Assembly: GCA_029907105.1 (NCBI GenBank)
Contig: JARYMM010000004.1
Location: 1-64,000 of the forward strand
Source: Anaerolineae bacterium
GTDB lineage: Bacteria > Chloroflexota > Anaerolineae > UBA3071
Direction of reading: 5' to 3'
Length of the DNA: 64,000 nucleotides
Shown here: piece by piece, positions 36,039 to 45,217 of the stretch
Layout: each line of letters starts with the position of its first letter
Position numbering within the stretch: position 1 is the first letter of the stretch
Program-made: the position numbers and the translations under genes
Notes under the pieces: model-generated
Told to the model about the DNA's origin: nothing
Database searches by the model: none
What the model saw: the letters and a program-made list of their open reading frames with translations, nothing else

Positions 36039-37072
36039 CCGCGCTGCTCGAGGCTCGCCATGTGACCAAAATCTTCGGCGGGGGGCTGATCAAGAAACGC
36101 CGCACCGTGGCCCTGGAGGATTTCTCGCTGGCCATCGGCAACAGCGGACAGCCCATGATCACCGGCGTGGTGGGCGAGAGCGGCAGCGGCAAGACGACCA
36201 TGGCCCGTCTGCTCCTGGGCCTGGAGTCCCCCACTCAGGGCGGGGTGTTCTACCAGGGGAAGGACCTGCGCCAGCTCTCGCGTGCCGAATGGCGCTCCTT
36301 CCTGCAGGACGTGCAGCTCATCTTCCAGGACCCTTTTGAGGTCTACAACCCCTTCTATCCGGTGGACCGCGTCCTGATGACGCCCATCGCCAAGTTCGGG
36401 CTGGCCCGTTCGAAGGCCGAGGCGCGGGCGCTGATCGAGGAAGCATTGCAGGCGGTGGGGCTGCGCCCGGAGGAGACCCTGGGGCGCTATCCCCACCAAC
36501 TGAGCGGCGGGCAGCGCCAGCGGGTGATGGTGGCGCGGGCGCTCCTGTTGCGGCCCCGGCTGATCGTGGCCGATGAGCCCGTTTCCATGATAGATGCCTC
36601 CCTGCGCGCTACCGTTCTGGACAACCTGCGCCAGCTCAACGAAGGGTTTGGCATCTCCCTGATCTACATCACCCACGACCTGACCACGGCCTATCAGATC
36701 AGCCACAACATCATCGTGCTCTACAAAGGCTCCGTGGCCGAGGTGGGCGATGTGGAGCTGGTGGTGGGGCAGCCGCAGCATCCCTATACGCAATTGCTGA
36801 TCGGCTCCATCCCCCTGCCGGATCCCAGCCGCCGCTGGCGGGGGGAGGCTCCGGCTTCCGCCCTGGGCCAACAGGCGGGTGATGGTGCGGGTTGCAAATT
36901 CGCCGACCGTTGTCCGCAGGCCTTTTCCCTGTGCCTGGAAAAGGCGCCGCCTTTGTTCCAGACCGATGACCACCGCGCCGCCGCCTGCTACCTGTATCGC
37001 GACCACGCCTTGCTGCCGCTGGAGGAGATGGACCAGGTATTCGCGCGCAGGACAGCGCCGGCGCGGGGGTGA
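36035..37072 (+). CDS. Opp/Dpp-type ABC transporter ATP-binding protein (DppF-like)
   Basis: A 345-residue partner ATPase. Walker A is GESGSGKTT, the signature LSGGQRQRVMVARALL, Walker B LIVADEPVSMIDAS. The C-terminal GCKFADRCPQAFSLC carries the cysteine pattern of the family. The ATG overlaps the upstream stop (ATGA). The two ATPases form a heterodimer. Unlike most dpp operons, the binding-protein and permease genes follow rather than precede, and they are separated by 619 bases holding toxin-antitoxin remains. Confidence 0.9.
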   Translation: MTALLEARHVTKIFGGGLIKKRRTVALEDFSLAIGNSGQPMITGVVGESGSGKTTMARLLLGLESPTQGGVFYQGKDLRQLSRAEWRSFLQDVQLIFQDPFEVYNPFYPVDRVLMTPIAKFGLARSKAEARALIEEALQAVGLRPEETLGRYPHQLSGGQRQRVMVARALLLRPRLIVADEPVSMIDASLRATVLDNLRQLNEGFGISLIYITHDLTTAYQISHNIIVLYKGSVAEVGDVELVVGQPQHPYTQLLIGSIPLPDPSRRWRGEAPASALGQQAGDGAGCKFADRCPQAFSLCLEKAPPLFQTDDHRAAACYLYRDHALLPLEEMDQVFARRTAPARG

Positions 37073-37227
37073 TGGATGCATGCATCCGCTATTAGATGCA
37101 GCGGATGAACCCGACCGGCTCGGGCCGTCCAGCCCTCCCTGCGCTCGGGCTGCCGGCCTTTCGCCGGCGGGTTATCCGCCGCCCTGTTGGGCGGCCTACG
37201 TGGACGGGCGAGGCAAGAGGTCGTGAG

Positions 37228-37418
37228 ATGAAGGATTTGATGGAAGTACTTCCGATGGCTGAGATCACCAAATTCTGCCATCGTTGGAAGATTCAAGAGT
37301 TGGCAGTATTTGGCTCTGTGTTACGCGCGGACTTCGATACCGGGTGCGTCGCAAGGAAATCCTGAGCACGGCTTCTGTAATCTTTCCTGAAGGCAGGGTG
37401 GCTTATGAGACGAGATGA
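37228..37418 (+). pseudogene. MNT-type nucleotidyltransferase antitoxin remnant
   Basis: The open frame 37228-37365 encodes ELAVFGSVLRADFD, the start of the minimal-nucleotidyltransferase motif, then stops. A second frame (37347-37418) continues with RRKEILSTASVIFPEGR, which resembles the C-terminal end of the same family. The catalytic centre between them is missing, so the gene has lost an internal part and is shifted. The 155 bases before it have GC-rich hairpins (GCCGGC at about 37152-37168) and no gene. Confidence 0.7.
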
Positions 37419-37551
37419 AGGCACTTTGTTAGATATCGCAAAAGCTGCACGTGCCGTCTTGACATTTACGCAGGGCCTGCAGAAGGACCAATCTCAGCCC
37501 AACCGCCAGAACGCTCATTACGGCTCTGGTAATGCTGGGCGGCCTGGATAA
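37405..37551 (+). pseudogene. HEPN-type toxin remnant
   Basis: MRRDEGTLLDIAKAARAVL and the following residues match the N-terminal helix of HEPN (DUF86-type) toxins that pair with MNT antitoxins. The start overlaps the MNT remnant by 14 bases, as in intact MNT/HEPN pairs. The frame then becomes unrelated and ends after 48 codons; the RxxxxH catalytic motif is absent. It is a broken toxin gene. Confidence 0.65.
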
Positions 37552-37691
37552 TGTTCCGCATCGTTATGGTCGGCAAAGTGCTATCCTCCCTGGGCCAGCC
37601 TCAGGAGGCCAGGGGGCCCCAGTCCACTCAAGTGGGCAGCGGTCTGGCGCTGCTACACCACAATCACAATACACTACAAGGAGGTCAAGAG

Positions 37692-39314
37692 ATGCTAAAG
37701 CGTACATGTTTCCTCAGCGGCTTGGTTGTTGTGGCATTGGTTCTGCTTGCTTGCGCCGCACCGGTGGCTCCGCCCGCTGCCCCCGCACCGGCCCAGCCCA
37801 CTCCGACGGCTGCGGTGAGCGAAGGCGGGACCATCATCGTCGGGCTGCAAGCCGAGCCAACGACCCTCGATTCCCAGCAGATCAGCGACTACAATTCACA
37901 TCGGGCAGCCTATGGCATCTATGACCACCTGTTGCGCTTCAAAGATGAGAGCACAGAAGTGGAGCCAGGCCTGGCCGAGTCGTGGGAGATCTCCAGCGAT
38001 GGGCTCGTCTACACCCTGCACCTGCGCCAGGGCGTGAAGTTCCACGACGGCACCGATTTCAACGCCGAGGCAGTCAAGTTCAACCTGGAGCGGCAGATTG
38101 ACCCCAATCACCCCTATCACGATACCGGCGAGTTCCCCTATGCAGAGTTCACCTGGGGGATGGTGAAGCAGGTAGATGTGGTGGACGACTACACGGTTCA
38201 GATCACGCTCAAGGAGCGTTTTGCGCCTTTCCTGAACCACCTGGCGATGCATCCGGCGGCCATGGCCAGCCCCACCGCTATCCAGCAGTATGGGCGCGAC
38301 TTCTCCATCCACCCCGTGGGTACCGGCCCCTTCAAGTTCGTGAGCTGGACGCCCGGAGTGGAGGTGGTATTGGAGAAGAACCCTGACTACTGGCGCGGGG
38401 CCCCCAAGATTGACCGGGTCATCTACCGCCCCATCATCGAAGACCAGGCCCGCCTGACCGAGCTGGAGGCTGGCGGCGTCAATTTCATCGTGAACATCCC
38501 GCCCGATGAGCTGGCCCGCCTTAAGCAGGACCCTCGCTTCACCGTGGTCGAGCAACCCGGCATGCACACCTGGTGGCTCGCCTTCAACCATCTGAAGGCC
38601 CCCTTCAACGACAAGCGCGTGCGCCAGGCTATGAACTACGCGGTGAACAAGCAGGCCATCGTGGATAACATCCTGAAGGATACCGGCATCCTGGCCATCA
38701 ACCCGCTGCCGCCGGTGGTGTGGAGTTACACCGATGAGGTCACTCGCTTCGACTACAACCCGGAGAAAGCCAGACAGCTCCTGGCCGAGGCCGGGTATCC
38801 CGATGGTTTCTCCTGCACCCTCTGGGTGCCTGAATCGGGCTCAGGCATGCAACAGCCGGTGCTCATGAGTACCGCCATCCAGGCCGACCTCAAAGCTGTA
38901 GGGGTTGATTGCAAGATCGAGATCTTCGAATGGGGCATCTACCTGGACAAGGTGATTGTCCCTCCCGAAGAGGCCGAATATGACCTGTTCGCCATGTCTT
39001 GGATCGGTGACAACGGCGATCCAGACAATCACCTCTACATCCTGCTGAGCGGCGACCAATGGCCTCCCCATGGCTACAACATGGGCTTCTACAAGAACGA
39101 AGAGGCCGATGCGCTCATGCGAGAGGCACGCGTTACCCTCGACCGTGCCAAGCGAACTGAGTTGTACACCAAAGTCCAGAAGCTGATTGTGGACGACGCT
39201 CCCTGGATCATCATTGACCATGAGACGCAGATCGTGGTCATGGATCGCAAGATCAAGGGCTTCAAGCTCCATCCTACGGGCCCCTTCCGCTTTGAGAACG
39301 TGTGGATGGAGTAG
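37692..39314 (+). CDS. Family-5 solute-binding lipoprotein of the first Opp/Dpp system
   Basis: A 540-residue lipoprotein. Signal peptide with lipobox VLLAC21, a Pro/Ala linker, then an SBP_bac_5 domain. Typical segments are SWEISSDGLVYTLHLRQGVKFHDGTDFNAEAVKF, VGTGPFKFVSW and KNPDYWRGAPKIDRVIYRPI. The C-terminal lobe has YTKVQKLIVDDAPWIIIDH. The ATG at 37692 is chosen for the signal peptide; an upstream open frame is not coding-like. The substrate (oligopeptide, oligosaccharide or another ligand) is unknown. The two permease genes follow. Confidence 0.9.
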   Translation: MLKRTCFLSGLVVVALVLLACAAPVAPPAAPAPAQPTPTAAVSEGGTIIVGLQAEPTTLDSQQISDYNSHRAAYGIYDHLLRFKDESTEVEPGLAESWEISSDGLVYTLHLRQGVKFHDGTDFNAEAVKFNLERQIDPNHPYHDTGEFPYAEFTWGMVKQVDVVDDYTVQITLKERFAPFLNHLAMHPAAMASPTAIQQYGRDFSIHPVGTGPFKFVSWTPGVEVVLEKNPDYWRGAPKIDRVIYRPIIEDQARLTELEAGGVNFIVNIPPDELARLKQDPRFTVVEQPGMHTWWLAFNHLKAPFNDKRVRQAMNYAVNKQAIVDNILKDTGILAINPLPPVVWSYTDEVTRFDYNPEKARQLLAEAGYPDGFSCTLWVPESGSGMQQPVLMSTAIQADLKAVGVDCKIEIFEWGIYLDKVIVPPEEAEYDLFAMSWIGDNGDPDNHLYILLSGDQWPPHGYNMGFYKNEEADALMREARVTLDRAKRTELYTKVQKLIVDDAPWIIIDHETQIVVMDRKIKGFKLHPTGPFRFENVWME

Positions 39315-39427
39315 AGAGGCCGGGGGACGACTCTACGCGGACGCAAGCCCCGCCGGGGTGCGGATGGCTCCGGCGGGGCATTAGCGCACAGAACAAGTCC
39401 AGACCAGAAGGCTTATCGGGGTCATTC

Positions 39428-40375
39428 ATGACACGATACATTGCCAGACGAATGCTCAGTCTGATCCCTGTGCTGATCGGGGTCACTCTGCTCGTCTTCC
39501 TCGTCATGCAGTTGGCCCCAGGGGATCCGGCCCAGATCATGCTTGGGCCTAAAGCCACCGAGACCGCCGTGGCCCAACTGCGGCACGAGCTGGGCCTGGA
39601 TCAGCCGTTGCTTGTTCAGTACGGGCGTTGGCTGATTCATATCGTGCAAGGCAATTGGGGCCGCTCCATTCAGCTCAAGCGAGAGATATTGCCCTTCCTC
39701 TTAGGCCGCTTCGGGAATAGCGCCTATCTGATGCTCTTCGCCACCCTTCTGGCCTGTTCGGTGGGCGTCCCGGCTGGCATCCTCTCTGCGGTCAAGCAAT
39801 ATTCGGTGGGCGACCGCGTGGCTATGGTTCTGGTGCTGATCGGTTTCTCCACGCCGATTTTCTGGCTGGGCATCATTCTGCAAATCCTCTTCGGCCTCGT
39901 CTTTGGGATCCTGCCGGTGTCCGGTTTGCAATCACCAGGGCGTGCGGATCTGGGTGATTTGATTGTCCACCTGATATTGCCCTCTCTGACCCTGACCACA
40001 GGGGCCACCGCCATCATCGCCCGTATGACCCGCTCCAGCATGCTGGAGGTGATCCGGCAAGACTATATCCGCACCGCGCGCAGCAAGGGATTGAGTGAGC
40101 GTTCCGTGATCAGCCGCCACGCCTTGAAGAACGCGCTGATCCCTGTGGTCACCGTGGTCGGCATGCAGGTCGGCTATCTACTGGGCGGGGATGTGCTGGT
40201 GGAGATAGTGTTCTCTTACCCAGGCATTGGCCTGGCCATGGTAAACGGGATTCTGGCCAGGGATTTCCCCCTTGTGCAGGGAGCCATTCTCCTGGTCGCA
40301 TCCTCCTATGTATTGGTCAACCTGGTTGTAGATATCGTCTACGCCTATCTGGACCCTCGAATTCACTACGAGTAG
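39428..40375 (+). CDS. Opp/Dpp-type ABC permease (DppB-like), first system
   Basis: A 315-residue membrane protein with six predicted segments. The start MTRYIARRMLSLIPVLIGVTLLVF is diagnostic for DppB. The EAA loop region with TARSKGLSERSVISRHALKNALIPVVT contacts the ATPase, and the end VDIVYAYLDPRIHYE is conserved. The ATG at 39428 is the start. DppC follows 12 bases downstream. Confidence 0.92.
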   Translation: MTRYIARRMLSLIPVLIGVTLLVFLVMQLAPGDPAQIMLGPKATETAVAQLRHELGLDQPLLVQYGRWLIHIVQGNWGRSIQLKREILPFLLGRFGNSAYLMLFATLLACSVGVPAGILSAVKQYSVGDRVAMVLVLIGFSTPIFWLGIILQILFGLVFGILPVSGLQSPGRADLGDLIVHLILPSLTLTTGATAIIARMTRSSMLEVIRQDYIRTARSKGLSERSVISRHALKNALIPVVTVVGMQVGYLLGGDVLVEIVFSYPGIGLAMVNGILARDFPLVQGAILLVASSYVLVNLVVDIVYAYLDPRIHYE

Positions 40376-40387
40376 TGCTGGAGAAAT

Positions 40388-41302
40388 ATGCAGGCCGGAG
40401 CGATAGACGCCTTGCCTCAGACGCCTCGAGGCGCTGAGATGGGAGGGGCTGTGATAGCGCGCAGCCCAACTCAGGAAGCCCTGCAACGGCTCCGGCGAGA
40501 CCGGATGGCTGTGGCGGGGGCCATGCTCTTGTTTTGCGCGGCACTGGTCAGTGTGCTGGCGCCGGTGCTGGCCCCACAAGACCCTACTCAGACCAACCTG
40601 GCTCAGAGACTGGCTCCCATAGGCACGCCAGGCTATCCGCTGGGATCGGACGAGCTGGGGCGAGACATCCTGAGCCGGCTGATCTGGGGCGGCCGCGTCT
40701 CCTTGTTGGTCGGCTTCGGCGCTGTGATCGTGGCAATGGGTTTCGGCGTCATCGTGGGATTGATGGCCGGGTACTTCGGCGGCTGGCTGGACTCGGTGAT
40801 CATGCGCCTGATTGACGTTTTGATGGCCTTCCCCGCCATCCTGCTGGCCATTGCCATCGTAGCCTCCCTGGGGCCGGGGCTGCGCAACGCCATGCTTGCC
40901 ATCAGCATCGTCGGCATCCCGTACTATGCGCGGATCATCCGGGGAAGTGTGCTATCTCTGCGCGAGTTGGAGTTCATCCAGGCCGCCCGGATCATCGGCG
41001 CGCCCGATCTTCGCATCCTGACACGGCATGTCCTGCCCAACTGCCTCAGCCCCTTGATTGTGGCAGCCACCCTGGATGTGGGCTGGATGATCATGGCTGC
41101 GGCCGGCCTGAGCTTCCTGGGCCTGGGTGCTCAGCCTCCCACCGCCGAGTGGGGTGTGATGCTGAGCGCTGGCCGCCAGTTCATACGGATTGCCCCCCAT
41201 CTTTCCGTGCTGCCAGGGGCAGCGATCCTTCTTGTCGTGTTAGCGCTCAATTTCCTCGGCGATGGCCTGCGTGACGCGCTGGACCCGCGCTTACGCCAGT
41301 GA
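40388..41302 (+). CDS. Opp/Dpp-type ABC permease (DppC-like), first system
   Basis: A 304-residue permease with LGSDELGRDILSRLIWGGRVSLLVG, the DppC hallmark, FFPAILLAI-like helix region, QAARIIGAPDLRILTRHVLPN (EAA loop) and LNFLGDGLRDALDPRLRQ at the end. It completes the membrane channel of the first system. A second ATG at 40439 is possible. The 241 bases after it hold a hairpin (ATGCCCCGAC with GTCGGGGGCAT at about 41406-41435) and a two-codon ATG-AAC-TGA after a GAGGAGG site (41466-41474). Confidence 0.92.
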   Translation: MQAGAIDALPQTPRGAEMGGAVIARSPTQEALQRLRRDRMAVAGAMLLFCAALVSVLAPVLAPQDPTQTNLAQRLAPIGTPGYPLGSDELGRDILSRLIWGGRVSLLVGFGAVIVAMGFGVIVGLMAGYFGGWLDSVIMRLIDVLMAFPAILLAIAIVASLGPGLRNAMLAISIVGIPYYARIIRGSVLSLRELEFIQAARIIGAPDLRILTRHVLPNCLSPLIVAATLDVGWMIMAAAGLSFLGLGAQPPTAEWGVMLSAGRQFIRIAPHLSVLPGAAILLVVLALNFLGDGLRDALDPRLRQ

Positions 41303-41543
41303 GGACCGTCTGGGCTGTCGCCGACTGACACCCGTCCCTCGCCATCCCCACCGCCGGGGTGTAGGCCATCTTGATTTAGCAAGGTTTCAGCATCTGAGGA
41401 CGCTTATGCCCCGACGCCGGAATGGTCGGGGGCATTGCGACCAGATTTCAACGAGGAGGTGCCTATGAACTGAAAGACACGACTTTTTCATAAAAATGAA
41501 CCCCGTATTCTTCGATTCTAAGTCCAAGAAAGGAGAGAAGACT

Positions 41544-42509
41544 ATGCGAAGCAAATACTTAGGCGCATTGTGCATGCTGCTCCTGCTGGCCGTATTGCTG
41601 GTGGCTTGTGCGCCGCCACCAATGCCGGTAGCAACCCCAGCAGGTCGGCTTCCCGGCTTCTGGCAAGTGTATGAAGATACGTTCAAGGAGGCCAAGTATG
41701 TGGACTTGACGCATGCCTTCGAACCCGTCCAACCGGTTTGGCCTGGTTTTGGCAACGCTCAGTTTAAGCCCGCCGTCGCCGGCCAGGCTATTGAAGGCTA
41801 TGTGGAAAAAGGGCAGGAGTTCACCTACGAGCAGCATGGCTTCGTCGCCACAGCTTATGAGCTCCCCACCGATCAATATGGCACCCAACTCGACCCACCG
41901 GCCCATTGGGACAATCTGGGAGCAACCATCAGCGACATCCCTGCTACCTATGCCATTCGCCCCCTGGTAGTCATCAGTATAGCCGATAAGGTGGCCCAGG
42001 ATGAAGGATACCATCTCCAGGTGCAGGACATTCTGGACTGGGAGGCCAAGTATGGACGTATCCCAGAGGGGGCGGTGGTCATGGTGCGCTCGGACTGGTA
42101 TAAGAAATGGGGAGACCTGGAGCGCTTCAATCAAAAACCTTTTCCGGGCGTGAGCCTGGACGCCTTGAAGTTTCTCCATCTTGAACGGAAAATCCTTTTC
42201 CACGGCCATGAACCTCTGGATACAGATACCACGCCCACTCTGGAGGGCGAAGCCTGGCTAATGCACAACCATTTTGCCCAGGCGGAAGGTGTCGCTAACC
42301 TTGACCAGGTACCAGAGGCGGGCGCACTCATCATCATCGGTTTTGCCAAGCCCAAAGGCGGCACGGGTGGTTATGCCCGCTACGTTGCCGTGTGCCCGAA
42401 AGATTGGCCTTACGGGGTCTCCGTGGTGGAGATGCCCGGCGCGCCCTTACCCACCCAGACGGCGCCTCTCAAACGGGATGAGAATGGGGTGCTCAGGCCG
42501 ACGCCATAG
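41544..42509 (+). CDS. Cyclase-family (kynurenine formamidase-like) lipoprotein
   Basis: A 321-residue exported lipoprotein (lipobox LLVAC22) with a cyclase/hydrolase domain related to kynurenine formamidase and isatin hydrolase. The metal-binding motif usually written HxGTHxDxPxH appears here as QYGTQLDPPAHW, so the central histidine is glutamine; later PGVSLDALKFL and HGHEPLDTD are typical. It may thus have altered metal binding or belong to a subgroup. The ATG at 41544 has an AGGAGAG site. It follows the first Opp operon and may act on a ligand imported by it; the reaction is unknown. Confidence 0.78.
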   Translation: MRSKYLGALCMLLLLAVLLVACAPPPMPVATPAGRLPGFWQVYEDTFKEAKYVDLTHAFEPVQPVWPGFGNAQFKPAVAGQAIEGYVEKGQEFTYEQHGFVATAYELPTDQYGTQLDPPAHWDNLGATISDIPATYAIRPLVVISIADKVAQDEGYHLQVQDILDWEAKYGRIPEGAVVMVRSDWYKKWGDLERFNQKPFPGVSLDALKFLHLERKILFHGHEPLDTDTTPTLEGEAWLMHNHFAQAEGVANLDQVPEAGALIIIGFAKPKGGTGGYARYVAVCPKDWPYGVSVVEMPGAPLPTQTAPLKRDENGVLRPTP

Positions 42510-42835
42510 CAGCCAAACCTATGTCCGCAACAGCCCAGGTGGTGCTGCCGGAGGAGTGAGCGGACAGAGTATGCCCTATGGAGCACCGCTGTTGGTGGGC
42601 AAAGTCCTATACAAGCCACAATGGAGGCCGCCTCATGATGGTCGGGAGGAGGGTCGCCCCTCCTCCCGACACTACAGAACCAGACGTGTGTCCCAAGGGC
42701 AGTTTCAAGCGAACAAGGCACGGGTGCATTTTCCCCTCCCCTGGTGGGAGGGGTTGGGGAGGGGGGAGTGGAGATGGCGGCAGCAAACCCATAACTCGTC
42801 AAGAAATTGAAATGCGCCCCACAGGGCACCCCATC
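42510..42835. other. Intergenic region with GC-rich hairpins
   Basis: No gene is seen between the cyclase and the small ORF. A perfect 13-bp hairpin, GTCGGGAGGAGGG (42641-42653) with CCCTCCTCCCGAC (42658-42670), may end the cyclase transcript, though no T-run follows. A second hairpin CCCCTCCC/GGGAGGGG is near 42732-42752. Confidence 0.6.
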
Positions 42836-42864
42836 TTGCGCTATCTCCATACCCGGAGTATAAT
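42836..42864 (+). promoter_or_regulatory. Promoter upstream of the small ORF at 42925
   Basis: TTGCGC (42836-42841), 17-base spacer, TATAAT (42859-42864). The -10 is exact consensus. It could drive the small gene and perhaps the following binding-protein gene. Confidence 0.55.
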
Positions 42865-42924
42865 ATATTGTGGTCAATTGGCATCGTTTCACACCTTCCG
42901 ACTTTGAGTACGATTTTGAGCGAG

Positions 42925-43110
42925 ATGAACTCTCAAGAGGAGATTGACAGGATCGTGGTGGCGCAAGCTGATGATGATTCGGCATGGGAAGAGCCCATCT
43001 ATGTGCGACGAGAAGAGCTGGGGGCGTTTTCCATCCCTGCTGAACTCGCCGCACGTGTAGCGTTTCTCGCTCTCCGGTTGGAGCGAGAGATACGAAGGGA
43101 GGTGATGTGA
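42925..43110 (+). CDS. Small CopG-antitoxin-like protein, possibly degraded
   Basis: A 61-residue product from ATG 42925. MNSQEEIDRIVVAQADDDSAW followed by EEPIYVRR and LGAFSIPAELAARVAFLA resembles the central part of small CopG-like antitoxins seen next to toxin genes. The end (LRLEREIRREVM) departs from that pattern and no toxin gene is adjacent; an overlapping frame upstream shows short similarity-free coding potential only. It may be an orphan or shortened antitoxin. Confidence in the family is low. Confidence 0.45.
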   Translation: MNSQEEIDRIVVAQADDDSAWEEPIYVRREELGAFSIPAELAARVAFLALRLEREIRREVM

Positions 43111-43212
43111 CCACTCAATACGCTCTGTCGTCTTCCGATGGCGTTGGCAGGAGAACGCCATCGGGATAGCATAAGGCTCCCGTCATTCATTCCTTAATGA
43201 GGAGGAAGGTCA

Positions 43213-45132
43213 ATGAAGAAGCTGGCAGCACTATTGGTGCTCACGCTGGTGGGCACGCTCTTGGCGGCTTGCCCGGCCCCCACGCCTCAGATCATCGAGA
43301 AGGAAGTGGTGGTCGAGAAGCCGGTCGTGGCAACCGTCGTCGTGGAGAAGGAGGTGGTCGTCGAGAAGCCGGTCGTGGAGACCGTCGTCGTGGAGAAGGT
43401 GGTCGCCCCGACCCCAGCCCCCGTGAGCGCTCAGGAACTGGCCCGCCGCCAGACGCTCAATATTGCCATCGGCGGCCGCATCGCCGATCCCACCAACCTG
43501 AACATCTATGCGCCGGGGGTCAGCCGCTCCAGCACGGGCCTGCACCAGATGATCTACGAGTACTTCTTCTACCAGAACCTGCAGACCGGGGAGTACATCC
43601 CCTGGCTGGCGGAGAGCTACGAGTACAATGACGACTTCACCGCCATCACCGTCAAGCTGCGCGACGGGGTCACCTGGAGCGACGGCGAACCCTTCACTCC
43701 CGAAGATGTCGTCTTCACCTACAACCTGCTCCTGAACAACCCGGGCATGACCTGGGCGGCGGAAGTATCCAAGTGGGTGGGGTCGGTGGAGAAAGTGGAC
43801 GACCTCACCGTGCGCTTCAACCTGAAGAAGGCCAGCCCCCGCTACCACCTGAACCGTGAGGCCTTCCCTGCCGTGGGCATCTGGGGTGGCATCACCATCC
43901 TGCCCAAGCACATCTGGGAGGGACAGGACCCTCTGACCTTCAAGAGCTCTAACCCCATCGGCACAGGCCCCTACACGTTGGCCAAGGCCACGGAAACGGC
44001 CATGACCTACGAGCGCGATGAGGACTGGTGGGGGACGAAGGTCTTCGGGGTGAAGCCGGCGCCCAAGACCGTCAACTTCGAGTACCTGGGCCCCGAGACC
44101 AACGTGGCCCTGGCTCTGGCCGCCAACGAGATTGACACCCCCTTCATCGGCATCCTCTCCCTGGGCTCCTTCAAAGAGGTGGTCAAGCGCAATGCCAACG
44201 TCCGCGCCTGGCACAAGGAGGCGCCCTATGCCTGGCTTGACCCCTGCCCCAGGCCGCTGATGGTTCAGAATGCCACCCCGCCCTGGGACAAGAAGGAGGC
44301 GCGCTGGGCCCTCTCCTACCTGATCAACTGGCAGGCTGTGGTTGACCTGGCCTACGAGGGCACCACCGTGCCGAGCTGGGGCATCTGGCCCTTCTACGAT
44401 GGCAACCAGCCCTACTTCGATGCCATCGCCGACCTGCTGGAACAGTATCCGACGGCGACCTACAATCCGGACAAGGCCGCGGAGCTCTTCACCTCCCTCG
44501 GCTACACCAAGGGAGCCGACGGCTACTGGACTTCTGCCGCCGGGGAGAGGCTCAAGGTCCGCTACGTGGTCAACGCCAACTCCACGGAAGAGATGAAGGT
44601 GTCCGCCGTGCTGGCCGATCAGCTCGAGGCCGGAGGGATTGAGGTCGAACTGCAGCCCCTGACCGACCCCGTTCTCGCCGATACCATCCTGCGCGGCGAG
44701 TACGAGATCAAGCTGCACTCCTTCTGCCCCGGCTACATTTTCGACAACCTGGAGCTGTTCCACAGCAAGTACTATGTCCCGCTGGGCGAGCCAGCGCCCT
44801 GGTATGAGCGGAACTCCTTCCGCTACAAGAACGAGGCCTTCGACGCCATCCTGGACGAGATGGCCGTCACACCTCCCACCGAGGTGGAGAAGGTCAAGGA
44901 CCAGTTCCGCCGCATCATGGCCATCTGGCTGGACGAGCTGCCCGTCATCCCGGGCGTGCAGGCGCCTGCCCTGGTGCCCTTCAGCACCACCTACTGGGTA
45001 GGGTGGCCTTCGGCCGATAACCCCTGGAACATGCCGGTGAGCTGGTGGGCGACCTTCAACCTGGTGATCAACGGCTATCCCTCGCCCGAGACAGGCGAAT
45101 GGGTCGGCGGAATCCGCTCTGCGTTCGAGTAG
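43213..45132 (+). CDS. Family-5 solute-binding lipoprotein of the second Opp/Dpp set
   Basis: A 639-residue lipoprotein. The signal peptide ends in the lipobox LLAAC20, and a long linker of repeated VVVEKxVV units (about residues 28-60) follows. The SBP_bac_5 domain starts near 75 and has LRDGVTWSDGEPFTPEDVVFTYNLLL, IGTGPYTLAKA and the C-terminal lobe GYPSPETGEWVGGIRSAFE. The linker would hold the domain away from the membrane or through a cell wall layer. The ATG has a GAGGAAGG site. It is followed by two permeases but no ATPase. Confidence 0.9.
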   Translation: MKKLAALLVLTLVGTLLAACPAPTPQIIEKEVVVEKPVVATVVVEKEVVVEKPVVETVVVEKVVAPTPAPVSAQELARRQTLNIAIGGRIADPTNLNIYAPGVSRSSTGLHQMIYEYFFYQNLQTGEYIPWLAESYEYNDDFTAITVKLRDGVTWSDGEPFTPEDVVFTYNLLLNNPGMTWAAEVSKWVGSVEKVDDLTVRFNLKKASPRYHLNREAFPAVGIWGGITILPKHIWEGQDPLTFKSSNPIGTGPYTLAKATETAMTYERDEDWWGTKVFGVKPAPKTVNFEYLGPETNVALALAANEIDTPFIGILSLGSFKEVVKRNANVRAWHKEAPYAWLDPCPRPLMVQNATPPWDKKEARWALSYLINWQAVVDLAYEGTTVPSWGIWPFYDGNQPYFDAIADLLEQYPTATYNPDKAAELFTSLGYTKGADGYWTSAAGERLKVRYVVNANSTEEMKVSAVLADQLEAGGIEVELQPLTDPVLADTILRGEYEIKLHSFCPGYIFDNLELFHSKYYVPLGEPAPWYERNSFRYKNEAFDAILDEMAVTPPTEVEKVKDQFRRIMAIWLDELPVIPGVQAPALVPFSTTYWVGWPSADNPWNMPVSWWATFNLVINGYPSPETGEWVGGIRSAFE

Positions 45133-45146
45133 TAACCGTCAACGAT

Positions 45147-45181
45147 GTGGGGGCGGTCTCCCCATAGGGGCCGCCCCCCAC
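45147..45181 (+). terminator. Hairpin after the second binding-protein gene
   Basis: GTGGGGGCGG (45147-45156) pairs with CCGCCCCCCAC (45171-45181) with an inner CCCC/GGGG extension, followed by TTTGTT. It lies 14 bases after the stop and 37 before the permease start, so it may partly terminate and give more binding protein than permease. Confidence 0.6.
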
Positions 45182-45217
45182 TTTGTTCGGTTCATCCGCT
45201 TCGACAAGGAATGACCA

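Noticed and set aside
37551-37691. N-terminal extension of the first family-5 binding protein
   Set aside because: The extension would precede the signal peptide; the ATG at 37692 begins a proper lipoprotein signal after an AAGGAGG site.
42868-42924. Upstream ATG for the small antitoxin-like ORF
   Set aside because: The extra residues (MWSIGIVSHLPTL) do not resemble the family and lie only 4 bases from the predicted -10 box.
42925-43110. Complete toxin-antitoxin module
   Set aside because: Only an antitoxin-like fragment is visible; no toxin frame with a recognisable fold is adjacent.
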